64,000 nt of DNA from Zopfochytrium polystomum. Lineage: Eukaryota > Chytridiomycota > Chytridiomycetes > Chytridiales > Chytridiaceae. The notes under the pieces were generated by a model. It was not told the origin of the DNA and made no database searches. It saw nothing but the letters and a program-made list of their open reading frames with translations. Location of the stretch: contig JAIVFJ010000100.1 in assembly GCA_025765615.1 (NCBI GenBank), forward strand, positions 62,001 through 126,000, given 5' to 3'. Both the position numbers and the translations under genes were made by a program. Positions within the stretch are counted from its first letter, which is position 1, and each line of letters starts with the position of its first letter. Positions 34,217 through 45,531 of the stretch are shown here, one piece after another.

Positions 34217-35229
34217 ATGCCGCGCCAAAAGACCGCCCCCGCTGCCAACGCCACCTCCGCCCCGGCACGACGCAACGGAGCGCCGATCGCCAGCCGGCAG
34301 CCACCACCACAACGCAGCAGCACGCGGCGCACCACGGCCGCCGCCGCCTCGACCACACCCCCTCCGACCTCCGCCGCGCCGCCGCCTCGCCCCGCGATCC
34401 TCGTCCTCGGCGGCTCCTTCAACCCCGTCCACGCCCAGCACATCCACGTCCTCCGCGCCGCAAAACGCCACCTCGAGTCCCGCCAGGGCGAGGGCGGCGG
34501 CGGCGGCTTCCGCGTCCTCGCCGGCTACTGCGCCGTCACCACCCAGGACTACCTCGACGAAGTGCGCGCGGTCCAACCAGAAAGCCATGGCGTTCCGGCA
34601 CCGCGCAGAGCTTGTTAGGATGGCGATGGAGAACCCGCCGAAGGCGGCCGTGAAGCGGTCGGCGCCAGGCGCGGATCATGGGTTTATTGGTGACGACGAC
34701 GAGGAGGGAGTCGAGACCGTCGACGTCGACGGCGACGACGACGACTCATGGCTGGCGTCCCCGCGCGTCCCGCACACCTACACCCCTCACGTCTCGGCGC
34801 GCAAACTCGGCCTCTCCCTCCGCCGCCGCTGGCTCCTCGCCTGCGGCGTCACGGACGTCGCCGTCGTGGTCGTCTGGGGGCAGCGACACCGTGGCGGCCG
34901 GGCGGCACCGGTTCTGGCTCGCGGCGCAAGACGACGGCGTCTACAACGCGGTCGTCGGCCGCGCGGGCCAGATGGCCGCCCTCGTCGCCCGCCGCGACAG
35001 GGAGGAGGCCGTCCCCGGCGCGAAGCGGTGGAACGCGATCCTTTGCGCGAGTCAGGGGGAGGTCGGAGATATGAGCTCGACTAGGCTCAGGGCGGTGCTG
35101 GGGAGGTTGCATGCAGCGCAGGGGCGGGCGGGGAAGGAGGTGGTGGCGAGGGAGATTGTGGAGGAGGGGTTTTTGAGCGAGGAGCAGGTCCGCTATATTA
35201 TTGACAATGAGGAAGATCTGTATGCTTGA
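34217..35229 (+). CDS. Nicotinamide/nicotinate-nucleotide adenylyltransferase-like protein (two frameshifts)
   Basis: Likely NMN/NaMN adenylyltransferase (NAD synthesis) or a close nucleotidyltransferase relative. An Ala/Pro-rich N-terminus is followed by ILVLGGSFNPVHAQHIHVL, with the GSFNPxHxxH nucleotide-binding signature. HRAELVRMAMENPP follows. The C-terminal part has MSSTRLRAVLGRL (the SSTxxR motif) and ends RYIIDNEEDLYA. The frame shifts by +1 twice: near 34560-34575, after QDYLDE, and near 34875-34879 in a G5 run, after a VVVVW segment. With one base ignored at each site the protein reads through. No intron of plausible size fits either site. TATA box at 34163. Confidence 0.65.
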
Positions 35230-35916
35230 AAGCGGGGGTTTTGGAATTGGAGGGCTGCGCACGCACCTCAAATATTATATAACAGCACAGACAATTACAT
35301 ACGCAGTTGCAACAGCTTGAACTCGTGTAATGCAGTTTGAATTTGATTGGGAGTTTTCCCGGTATAGCTCTCGATATGAATGGTTTGACTCCGACAGTCC
35401 GACTTTCGTATGCTGGCTTTGGTGGAAAAGAAGTTTGCAGAAACTGCCGTGGAAATAAAGGCCCGTCTGTGCTGCGAACACCGGAAAACAATGGGTGCGA
35501 GTGTTACGAACGTTAGACACATAGTATTTTTCGCCATCTTCTTTCCCTGTTTCCGTCGGCTCAAGTTAGTTAGTCGTTTCGCCGCCGAAAAAGCAGCTGC
35601 TTTCTTCAAATCATCCGGTGTGTTTGAGCACGAGGACGCCGACGCAAGTGGCAAGGTTCATCCGCTTGTTGAGCAAACCGCGGCCTCTCAGCGTTGGATT
35701 CCAGTGAGCATTGCAGCAGGTCTCTCCTCCACAAAGTCTGCGGTTCCATTCACCCGAGTTTAACCTGAAGGGCGACTTTTCCTGCATCCAGACGGAGAGG
35801 TTAAGGAAGGTTAAAAGTAGAAGCGCAAACGTCAGGGTGGTCGCTGTGCTTATCGTGCGACGGGGCGGGTAAATAAGGCGTTCAGCCTTATCGGCGTCCG
35901 AAAAGCAAAGCAGAAA
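35230..35916. other. Gene-free stretch
   Basis: Spacer between the adenylyltransferase-like gene and the NiCoT transporter. Nothing recognised. Confidence 0.5.
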
Positions 35917-37464
35917 ATGGATTGGCCGGCAAGCCTGCTCGGCCGCCGAGGCCATCGTCTCCGCCGCCGCGGCTCCCCCGACGCGCGCGCCGACGCCTCG
36001 ACGACGATGGCCCGCCGCATCGCCCTCCTCCTCGGCGCCCTCGTCCTCGCCAACGGCGCCATCTGGGCCCTCGCCGCAATCTTCCTCACCGGCGCCACCA
36101 CGTCTTCCACCGCGTCTACTCCCTCCGACCCCACACTCCCAACAACAAAAAGCAGCGCCCTCGGCCTTGCCCTCCTCGCATGGACCCTCGGCCTTCGCCA
36201 TGCCGTCGACGCCGACCACATCGCCGCCATCGACGGCGCTACGAGGCTGCTCGTCGCAAGGGGTCGTTTGTCGACTACTACAGGCTTGTTCTTCTCGCTC
36301 GGCCACTCCACCGTCGTCATTGCCGTGTCGGCGGCTGTCGCCGCGGTGGCAGCCGCAGCGTACCGCGGCGCGGATAGCGCTGCGGGAGCGGGGCTCGGCG
36401 TCGCTGGCGCGGCAGTATCGGCGACGTTCTTGGCGGCTGTCGCGGTGGCAAATGGTGTTGTCCTCGCGCGGCTGGTGGCAGAGGAACGCCAAGCGCGGAT
36501 GCGGAGGGGGCGGCGGCAAGGGGATGACGAACCGGACGCGACGCGCGAAGTGGACGTCGTCGGCGGGGACGATGACGAGGCTCCAAGCAAGAGCCCGCCA
36601 AAGAGCGGCGGTGGCGGCGTCTTTAGCGGCGGCACCGGCTGCATCTCACGCGTGACGGGCTGGTTCCTCCGCGTCGTCGACCGCCCGTGGAAAATGTACG
36701 TCGTGGGCCTGCTCTTTGGTCTCGGCTTCGACACGTCGACCGAGATCGGCTTGCTCGGCCTCAGCGCCACGCAGGGATCCAGCCGCGTTCCCGTCTGGCA
36801 GATCATGATCTTCCCGTGCCTGTTCACCGCCGGTATGGCCTTGGTGGACTCGGTCGACGCTGTGCTGATGCTGTGGATGTACTCAAGGGGGGTGAAGAGC
36901 GCGAAGGTGGGTGCGGGGGAGACGGGTCGCGATGGCGAGGGTGCGGGCGGCGGCCACAACGGGCTGGGTGGGCTGGCGACACAGGAGGAGCAATCGGCGA
37001 CAGCTGCTGCGCCGGCGGATCCTACCGCTTCGGCTTTTATGGTTGTCCAGACGCCAGACGAGCGCGGTGACGGCTCCGCGGCAGAAGAGCGTTCCGAGCG
37101 CGCGGCATCGCAGTCGTCCCAGCAGTCGCTCATGGACGCTCGCCGGCGGCATTTCAGCATGCTGCTCACGCTCCTGTCGATCGTCACGGCCGGCGCCATC
37201 TCCGTGACGGAGGTCATGGGGCTCATCACCGACCGGGTTTGTCCCTCCGACGACGACGACGGCGGCGACGACGGCGGCGACAGCAGCAAGAGCGCTGATA
37301 ACGCGGGCGGGTGCTCGGCGAACGCGTTTTGGGCGTTTTGGAGGACCCTGAACGATCACTTTATGGAAATGGGGATTGCCATCGCCGCCTTGTTTGCGTT
37401 CTGCCTGGTGGCGTTCTATGTCTATGTGTTGGTCCAGCGGAAAGTACGGGGACCCGCTAGTTGA
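35917..37464 (+). CDS. NiCoT-family nickel/cobalt transporter
   Basis: High-affinity Ni2+/Co2+ permease of the NiCoT family (S. pombe Nic1-like), probably in the plasma membrane and supplying urease or other Ni enzymes. Single exon, 515 residues. The signature RHAVDADHIAAIDGATR lies in helix II. FSLGHSTVV, GLGFDTSTEIGLL and FTAGMALVDSVDAVLM follow, all conserved in the family. The two halves are separated by charged, Gly-rich loops (about residues 188-250 and 330-400) that are longer than in bacterial proteins. About eight hydrophobic segments are visible. It is the only long gene in the window without an intron and lies between two members of the GH26-like family; ATG 35917 is preferred but ATG 36007 would also keep all helices. 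Confidence 0.88.
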   Translation: MDWPASLLGRRGHRLRRRGSPDARADASTTMARRIALLLGALVLANGAIWALAAIFLTGATTSSTASTPSDPTLPTTKSSALGLALLAWTLGLRHAVDADHIAAIDGATRLLVARGRLSTTTGLFFSLGHSTVVIAVSAAVAAVAAAAYRGADSAAGAGLGVAGAAVSATFLAAVAVANGVVLARLVAEERQARMRRGRRQGDDEPDATREVDVVGGDDDEAPSKSPPKSGGGGVFSGGTGCISRVTGWFLRVVDRPWKMYVVGLLFGLGFDTSTEIGLLGLSATQGSSRVPVWQIMIFPCLFTAGMALVDSVDAVLMLWMYSRGVKSAKVGAGETGRDGEGAGGGHNGLGGLATQEEQSATAAAPADPTASAFMVVQTPDERGDGSAAEERSERAASQSSQQSLMDARRRHFSMLLTLLSIVTAGAISVTEVMGLITDRVCPSDDDDGGDDGGDSSKSADNAGGCSANAFWAFWRTLNDHFMEMGIAIAALFAFCLVAFYVYVLVQRKVRGPAS

Positions 37465-37665
37465 TAACGCTGTCCTTTACTTTTTTATGTTCTTCAGTTG
37501 GGCTGGCATATTTGGGCTTTCGTTTACAAGTTACATGCATTCCTTTGGTCCCCTTCCTAGCAACATTGCTACTTGATTGTGAGGCCCGCTTCGGAATGGG
37601 GGCTTGTTTGGCCCTTGTCTTCGCGCCTCCGCACCCAGGACCTACCGAATTCACTCTCTCAAGGC

Positions 37666-39392
37666 ATGGCCACCTCGCGATGTCCCCAGCCCACCAGCAG
37701 CAGCGGCGCCGTCCCTCACCCGCCAGCGATGATAGCAATAGAGCAGCCACCGCGGTCACGACGTGGACGCGTCGATCGTCTGCACCTCCGCATCATCACC
37801 TTCACGCTCATTGTCGCGGCAGCAGGCGCCGCCGGCTTCTTAGCAGCATCCACCTGCGCCCAGCCCTCCCCATCGTCCTCGCAACCACCCTCACCAACAA
37901 CCACACCCCCCTCAACGTCCCTGTCTCCACCGAGCCCGTTTGTGTTCGGCGCGTGGCTCAACATGGGCGAGTTCCCCAAAGACGTGGACTCCCCGAAACA
38001 GTGGAACCAGCGCCTCGGGTTCGACGCCGCGGCGTTCGAAATGCGCATGTCCATCCCGCCGTGGACGGACGAGCCGATCGTCCTGCAGCCGGATCGGTGG
38101 GACGACCGCACCGACGCGGCTGTGTTTATGACTGTCTGTAAGTTGCGCTTTTTCTGCGATTTAGGCCTCTCACAGAGTACATCGGGGAACCCAGATGCGG
38201 ATGCACCAAACAACCCAGTGTGGCCCACCGAGGACGATGTGACGCAAATGGCGGGCAAGCTGCAGAGCATCGTGGATTCGACGGGGCGGAAAGTGCTTCT
38301 CCGCTACATGCCCGAAATGGACGGCGAGTGGATGAGATACGGGGCCAAGGTCAGTGCCCCCGCCCGTCCCCCCCCCTCTCCCCCCAATTTCAAAAAACGC
38401 GTTGCTAATGCGCGACCACGTTTCAGCCCGACCAATTCATCGCGCACTGGAAGACCATGGGCGCCATCGTCAGACGGGTCGCTCCGAGCGTCGAAATCGT
38501 CTGGTCGCCAAACTTTGACTTTAACGTCCGCGGCGGCAACGCGTTCTGGCCGGGACCCGAGTTTGTGGATTGGGTTGGAACGTCGCAGTATTGGAAATGT
38601 TTGCTTTTTGTTTTTTGACGCCCACCTCGTTTTCCACCCTTTCTTTCATTCAGAATGGGCTTTGATAACACTCCGTTCCTCTCAAAAGCATCCTGGATGG
38701 GACTCGCCGGCAACGCGCCGGTGACGGGCGGCTACATATCTTCGAAAATCGAATTTATTTATCAAAACTATGCCGTCGTTTACAACAAGTCTTTTGTTCT
38801 CTCCGAGGCCTCTTACGGCTGGGAGGAGCCGCTGGAGGGACGCCCGAGTTTTGCGAACAACGTTACTCAAGAAGAGGCACAGAGAGTGAGATGGATAGCT
38901 TGCCTACACTTGGTTACTAAACCCAAGTCTCATTCCATTTTGATAATCGACAGGCGTACTGGGCGCAAGTTTTCGATCCAGTGTTCCTCGATGCGCATCC
39001 TCTGTTCAAGATGGCATTTGTTTTCGAATATAAAAAGGTGCGTTTCTTCTTTCGGATACAAATGCTGATACTTTGAGGACAATAACTTGTAGGTCGAAGA
39101 CAACATGTACCGCGACTTTCGAGTCTCTTGGGATCCGTCAGTCCTGGCGGGTATCAAAGTCGCCCTCCAGCCTCTCATGGCGGCCGGTCGTCTCGCTACC
39201 GCGGGAGGCAACGTCTCGGCTACGGTGACTCCAACAACGCCTCGGACCCGCGCTTCGGGTTCGGGCTCGACGTCAGCCCAGGTCGCCCCGCCGTCCAAGA
39301 ACATGGCCGACAGACGATGCCGCGCCGGTCAGGGCGACTCTCTTGCAACATGGGCGGCGTTATCTGCCTTTCTGATCACATTTATGCTGTGA
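37666..39392 (+). CDS. GH26-like secreted glycoside hydrolase, copy 5
   Basis: Exons are 37666-38137, 38195-38349, 38427-38598, 38689-38885, 38954-39037 and 39093-39392 (459 residues, phases consistent). The N-terminal signal anchor (RIITFTLIVAAAGAAGFLAA) is followed by a Pro/Ser-rich linker and FVFGAWLNMGEFPKDVDSP. LRYMPEMDGEWMRYG and SFVLSEASYGW carry the catalytic Glu pair. The C-terminus is hydrophobic (LATWAALSAFLITFML). This is the most diverged copy: NN insertion before VWPTEDD, Met for Thr in LNMGE. It has all five introns. Confidence 0.8.
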
Positions 39393-39729
39393 AGATGTTT
39401 TCTGTTTTGCGCGTCCTAAGGTGGGGTATCCACAGCCCCAGCCCTCTGCTCCCGCGCCCTGCCGAGGCACGGGGCAGCGACGAGCGCGAGCGTCGTCTTC
39501 GCGAGTCTTTTACATACTTAGTTGGGCGTATTTATGTATGTCATGCTTATGTTACATTGTAGCTCTTTGCTTTCCTTTCCTTTTTTTTTTTTTTCTTTTT
39601 TTTTTTTTTCTTTTTTTCTTTTTTACCCCCTGTCTCTGTGAACCCATTCATCAGTAGTATGACTGTAATTGTCGAAAAACACACACATTTGTTTGTTTAC
39701 ACACGGCAAACGCTCATTGCCGATCAAGT
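39393..39729. other. Spacer with T runs
   Basis: T-rich runs at about 39581-39622; otherwise nothing seen between GH26-like copy 5 and the DZIP1-like gene. Confidence 0.5.
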
Positions 39730-42700
39730 ATGGACAGCGCCAGCGCGTGGCCGCCGCGGCCATCAACCTCGTCATCGACATCGCCGCCGCCGCCGCTGCC
39801 GACGCTGCACGACTCACGCATCTCACGCGCCTCGCGCGCCTCAGCAGCAGCCCCCGACGGCCCCCACCCCCGCTACTCGCGCCCGAGCGCCGCGCATTCG
39901 TCGTCGTCCACCGGCCCCTGGGGGCCTGCCGCAAACCCGTCCCGCTCGTCGCACCACCAACACCACCCCGCCCCGCGTCTCTCCTCCACCCGCGACCGCT
40001 ACCACCACCACCACCCCCTCCACCGCCAGGCCCCCGCCGCCGCCGCCGATCTCACCCCCGCCCCAACCCGCCCGCCCCGCCGATCGTCCCCGCCCACGCG
40101 TTCGCAGCGCCGCAACGATGTCTACGATGACAGTGGCGGCGGCGGATCGCGCAGGACCGAAGGTCGTGGGGATTCGGCGGCGGCGGTGGCCGGTTTCTTT
40201 TTCAAGAAGCGAACCGAGCGGCTGGACTGGCGCATGCTCGCGAGCGTGCAGCTGGAAAGGATCCAGCGCGAGGTAAGGACGAGCGTGATGGATGATCCGG
40301 CCTTTCTGTTATCGTCTTGATGTGATTTTTTTGTGGGTCAAGGTCGACATTGAAGCGCTGCAAGAGGTCATTGAGAACATTACGTTTTGCGACGTGGATG
40401 CCGAAGGTCCGTTTTGTGACGTCCATTGTATTCGTCTGAGTTGTTTTTGAAATTACACAGACGTGCGCTACGTGGACCCAAACTTTTTGAAACTGTACAA
40501 GACTGCACAGCTGATCATCGAGTACCTTCTTCATTCTCAGGTACACTACTTTTTGTTTCGTTTAGTGGAAATTTCAGCATCTCTGTTGATCGTGAAGAAT
40601 CAAACAGGACTACCTTGCGGACCAAAGATCTGAACTGATCGCAGACCTCGACGCTGTTGAGGAGAAGCTGGATGTCGTTACGGACAAATTTGAGCGACAG
40701 GTGAAGCGTGCTGTTGGAGATCTTTCTCTCCTTGAACTCATGTTTGGCACTTCCAATCCTTCACATATTTGAATCTTTTCTGGAGCGCAGGCCACAGAGA
40801 TTAGCGCGCTGAAAAAGGAGAACCGAACGCTTAGGAAGACTCTGTACGCGTACCAGCTCATGGCAAAAGTTCCTGGCGCACCGGGCTGCGATGTTCCCGT
40901 CGCGGCGACGTACCACGTTCGTTTTTTTGTGCACCTCGGATCCGATTCTCGTTTGACAATTGTCCTCGCCAAACTTCCTTACGTTTTTCCTCAGCGATGC
41001 CTTTACTGCCCAAAAGTCTTCAAGGCCCCGTTTTATCTTGACAGCCACGTTAAGCGGCGGCATCCGGAATCGTACCGCCCACCGGGTGAGGCTGCTTAAA
41101 AAAAAAAAAAAGATGGCCCAACACTACACCGTGCTCACCTTGCGTATCTTTCGCAGCCTCTCCACCCCCTGAAAACGACGCTTTCGTCCCACAACCTACT
41201 CCGCTTCGACCCTTCCCCTCGGAACTCCGCTCCGTCCCCGCAACCACCGCCGCACGATCCACCTCCGTCACAGACCTGCTCCTGCAAGCCCAGCTCCAGC
41301 AGCTCCTCGCCGCCGCCGCCGCCACCGCCGCATCCCCGCCAGCAGCGCAACCCCCACCCGCGCAGCCTGCGTCGAACACTGAGCCGCAGGCGACGGCGTC
41401 GACGCAGCAGCAGCAGGAGCCGCCGCCGCCGGCCGCCGGCTCGGAGACGATCGCGGCGCTGACGGAGGCGGTTGAAAGATGGCTGCGAGGATCGCGGAGA
41501 CGGAGAGGGCCGTGCGGGAAGAGGTCCAGGAGCGGATGGAGCGGCGGTTGAAGGCGCAAGAGGTATGTTTTGTTCTCTTTGTGGTTGGGCGGGGGGTTTT
41601 TTTACCGCACGATGGAGTGCGCTTGAGGATTGGGATACTGATTTTTGTGGCACGTTCGTTGGTCTGCGCATCGCAATTTTGTTTGTTATCGTGTCTTTAC
41701 ATCCAGGCAGAGTTGAAAGGAAAGTACGAGGCTGAGAGAATCCGAGAGCAGTTTGAAATGCAGGAACTGAGGGTTTGGACTGTCTGCTCCTTTTCATGCC
41801 ATTTTTCTTTCCAACTCTCTAAACGAATTTTGGTGTTTCACAACCCACTCTCTATTTCGACAGGCCACGGTTCACCGACAGCTCGACGAAGAGCGGGCAG
41901 CGTTTTTGGAACAAAAGGAGGCCCTGGAGGTTATGGTGGTGAGCTCTTTCCAAAGCAGTAGCCACCTTTCGCAAAATCGACTAAACTAGACTATCAAAAG
42001 TCGAGAAAAATTGAAGCGCGCTCCCGCCTCGGCACGCTGGAGGACGACGAGCCCCAGCCCAGCCGGCCCAGCGCCTCGGAAACCGCAATCATCGCCGTCA
42101 AGGAGCAGATGGAAGCTGAAATCGCGGCCATACGGAACGGGATGAAGGATGGAAGCACGGTAAACCCCTCCCCCCCCCCCCCCCCCCCCCCCCTTTGTTT
42201 ATCTGATTCCGCATCGGTTATCCGTCTCGCACCCCCAACCCCCGACCTCCCTCAGTCCCGCACAGCGCAAGAACTAGAGACCAAACTCGCCCAGGCCATG
42301 AACCAGATCGCAGTCCTGCAGGAGGCCGTCCTCGACGCGCGAGGGGTCAGCGAGAAGAGGGACGCGGAGCTGGCGGCGGCGCTCGAGAGCCTCAAGGCGA
42401 AAGCCGGCGGGGTGAAGAGCGAGAGGGCCGGGTCTGCGGATCGGATCGATAAAGTAAGATGGGTGGGGGAGTTTGCGGTCGAGAAGGCGAGGAATTCGGT
42501 ACTTAACTTTGTCCTTCAACTGCAGAAAAATCCGGCTCCTCAAGGCGGGAAAGATGACGACGACGATGTTCCGTTGTCGGCGGTTAGCCCCAAGGCTGCC
42601 TCGAAGCCTCCAGAGATCAAGACCGCGTTTGTGGAGGTCACCCCGGCAAAGGGTCAATCCTCTGATGGGACAGGGCAGAATCCAGCAGCGCCAGAAAAGG

Positions 42701-45531
42701 CCGCGCAGCAGGTCGATGCAGCCAAGAAAGAAGCGCCGGTAAAGCCGATGGAAAAAGCTGATGTGGAAAAGGCACAGCAAAAGCCGGAATCGGGGAAGAG
42801 TCGGGCGGAGCCGCTGGATTGGAACAAGTGCCTAAAGTTGCTGAAACTTCAGAGCAGTGAGTTGCAATTTTTTTTTTTTTTTTTTTTACGATTGCTTGCC
42901 TGAACAGCAGAACCTTCAGCGTCAACACCGAATCCACTCATAAAGAGTGTTTCATCGCACTCGCCCACCGCGTTCACTCAAATGCGCGGCACCATCGAGG
43001 CGAATATCCAACGCGAAATCGACGCTAGAAACGTTGCGACGGCTGCGGGGTCCGAGTACTGGGAGGCTACGATGAAGCAGCAGACCATCGCGCTGGCGAG
43101 CGAGACCAGAATCAAAGAGATGAACAACCCGCTCTTCAAGCAACTCAAGAATCACATTGAACACGAGATTCAAACGCTGGTGGCGACACACTTTAAGCCC
43201 ACCGCGGCCCCTGCGCCCGAGCCTACCACCCCAAAGACCCCGAGCGAGAAAAGGAAGCCGCGTCTAAGAAAAAGGTCGGTCGGAGATTGAAGCGGAGGAA
43301 GCCGAAAGCGACGGACGAGAGCGGCTTTCGAAGAGCCTCCACGCATTGGGTAAGACGCAAAGTCCTTGTTCGTTGTTTTTTTTCCCGCGAGATCTCCTCC
43401 TCACAAGTGGGGGATACTCAGGCGCGGAAACCGTTGCAAAAGTCACCTCCATCGACAAATCGCCTACTCGACCGTACCGCTCGCTGTCGGCCCCGGCACG
43501 CCCTGCTCCCGTTCCTCCTAAAACGCAGACTACCGGCGTTATATTGAGTCCCCCGCCCCCCGGCCCTCGAGCGCATCTCCGGTTCGCGGAAATGCCCCCG
43601 CCGCTGCGAGCTCGCAAGACGGCCTCTCCGGACGGTACCGAGTCGGACGACGACTCCGACACCTCTGAGTCTGAAAGCAGCCGGTCCACCAAAAAATCGT
43701 TCAGGCCAAGGTAAGCCCCGCATCAAAAATAACAATTAGTAGCTGGTTGAACCGCGGTCCTTTCTTTGCAGCGTCAGCTCGTCTACCAATCTGGACAACC
43801 GGTCTTCAGACCCTTTCCGCCTGCCGCTCCCCGTTCCGCAGTCGCCGCTCAAAGTCGTCGGGGACTCGCTAAAGAGCGGGCTGCAAAGCGTCATGGGAAT
43901 GGTCGGGCTCGCGAGAAACTCCACCTCGTCCCTGCAATCGCAGCACGCTCAATCGACCCAGGCCAAACCCCAACAGCACAAGAAATCAAGTCGGAAAAGC
44001 TCGTCCGCGTCCATGGACAAGGGTAGTGATGACGACGACGGGGAAGACGACGACGAAAGCGCGACCCCGTCGGCTTCTGGCTCGGAGGATGGCGACCCGC
44101 GCCAACGCCCGGCTCGCGACGACCCGCCGAGTAACCGTGGCTCTCGCACAAGACTGGAGGAGCGCGATCACGCGAGGACAAAACAAAACCAGCAGCGACC
44201 GAGAGAGAGGTACAGCGACTCGGACGCATCTGCGTCCGACGCCTCGCTCAGCGACCGCAGCGGCTCCAGAACTCCGTCGCCGCCGCCGCGCGCGCAACCA
44301 CCGCCGCTGCTGCCCAAAGTGGCGGCGGGTAACGACGACGGCGACGGCAGCGACGGCAGTCGACCCCCCGAGATCCCGCCCAGACGTCGACGACCCGCGC
44401 AGATCCGCCAAGCCCTTGCTCGCCACCGTCGCCGTCGCCGCCGCCCCCGTCGGTCTGAGAAGCACCGGCACCATCCAGGAAGAGTCCGACGAGGACGACG
44501 CCGACCGCACGCGCCCGCCGCAGCGCGCCCGACTCGCTCCGGTCGCTGCCGCCGCGGCGCCACGGCAGATCGTCGTTGGACGGAGCCGCGACGACGACGA
44601 CGAGGACGAGGACCGGTCGCCGCGGCCCGTCGTGCGGCAGGTGCAGACGAAGGAGGCGTTGTCGCGCGCGCGGTCGCCGCAGAACGACGGCGGCCGCGAC
44701 GACGTCACGTCCGTCACGGATCTGTCCGCGGGAGGGAGGGAGAACCGGGCCCGCCGCCACCAGCCGTCCGAGGACTTTGAGGTGTCGGAGCTGTCGGACG
44801 TGTCGGACTTTGACGATTGGGACGACGACCGTGACGGCGGCGGCGGCGGTGCGAGGGCACGCGGGGCACCGCAGGCTGATCGTGGACAGGAGAGGCAGTT
44901 CCTTGTGGCGCCGCCGCCGCCGAGGACCGCGCGGCTGCCGCAGCTGGGGTAACAAAAATGGCGTGCATTTCGTCTTCATTTTTTTTTCTTTTTCTTCCAT
45001 GTTGGTGGAGGCGTGGGGCTTAGTGCGAAAACCCTCTTGTTTCCTGCTCGAACATAACAGGGGCGCGCACAAAAAGTCAACGGACCACCACCACGACAAG
45101 GACAGCGACACCGGAATCACCGACCTGCTCGAGAATTTTTCGGACTCGGACGGCTCGTTTGACGACCGCCCACGCGCGGGCGGGCATTCGAGCGGTCCAA
45201 GCAAGCAGCAGGCCAGCGCACCGGGCCCGCGGAGGATAGGTAACCGTCGGGTCTTTTCTTGCTCTTGACGCTGAGTGTGGTGGGGGGCTGTTCTCTTCGT
45301 TCTGAGCCTCTTTTGACATATGTTGCAGAAGCCGCACCGGCGCGCCAGCTTCTTCGAGCAGGCTTCAACGAGGCGAAGAGCGGCAGCGGCGGCGGCGGGG
45401 GAGGAGGAAAGCAGGTGAAGAATGACGGCTTGGCGGGCAGCCGGCGGGCCGGCTTCAACCGCGACCACGACGACGGCGACCACGAAGACGACTTTGACCT
45501 GTCAGACCTCAGCGTTATCGAGAGCCTGTGA
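39730..45531 (+). CDS. DZIP1-like cilium/basal-body zinc-finger protein
   Basis: Homologue of DZIP1/Iguana, a basal-body protein needed for ciliogenesis. Seventeen exons: 39730-40272, 40343-40406, 40461-40540, 40608-40700, 40791-40916, 40995-41085, 41157-41562, 41707-41772, 41864-41938, 42001-42159, 42256-42453, 42526-42856, 42908-43349, 43422-43710, 43772-44948, 45061-45239, 45329-45531. A low-complexity N-terminus precedes the Dzip-like domain (FFKKRTERLDWRMLASVQLE, VRYVDPNFLKLYKTAQLIIE). A coiled coil and one C2H2 finger follow (CLYCPKVFKAPFYLDSHVKRRH, split here by wording: C-x2-C-x12-H-x4-H). Long coiled coils and an acidic Ser/Asp tail come after, with FEVSELSDVSDFDDW and FDLSDLSVIESL. 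Three single-base frame breaks are visible: about 41476 (one base short), an A5 run at about 43267, and a C6 run at about 44363. Confidence 0.82.

Noticed and set aside
35917..36010. Mitochondrial or secretory leader on the NiCoT protein
   Set aside because: The basic N-terminus precedes the first helix of a multi-pass transporter; no cleavage site is evident.
36317..37359. Long antisense frames under the NiCoT gene and under DZIP1
   Set aside because: GC-rich coding DNA with G/C third positions leaves the opposite strand open; the sense proteins match known families.
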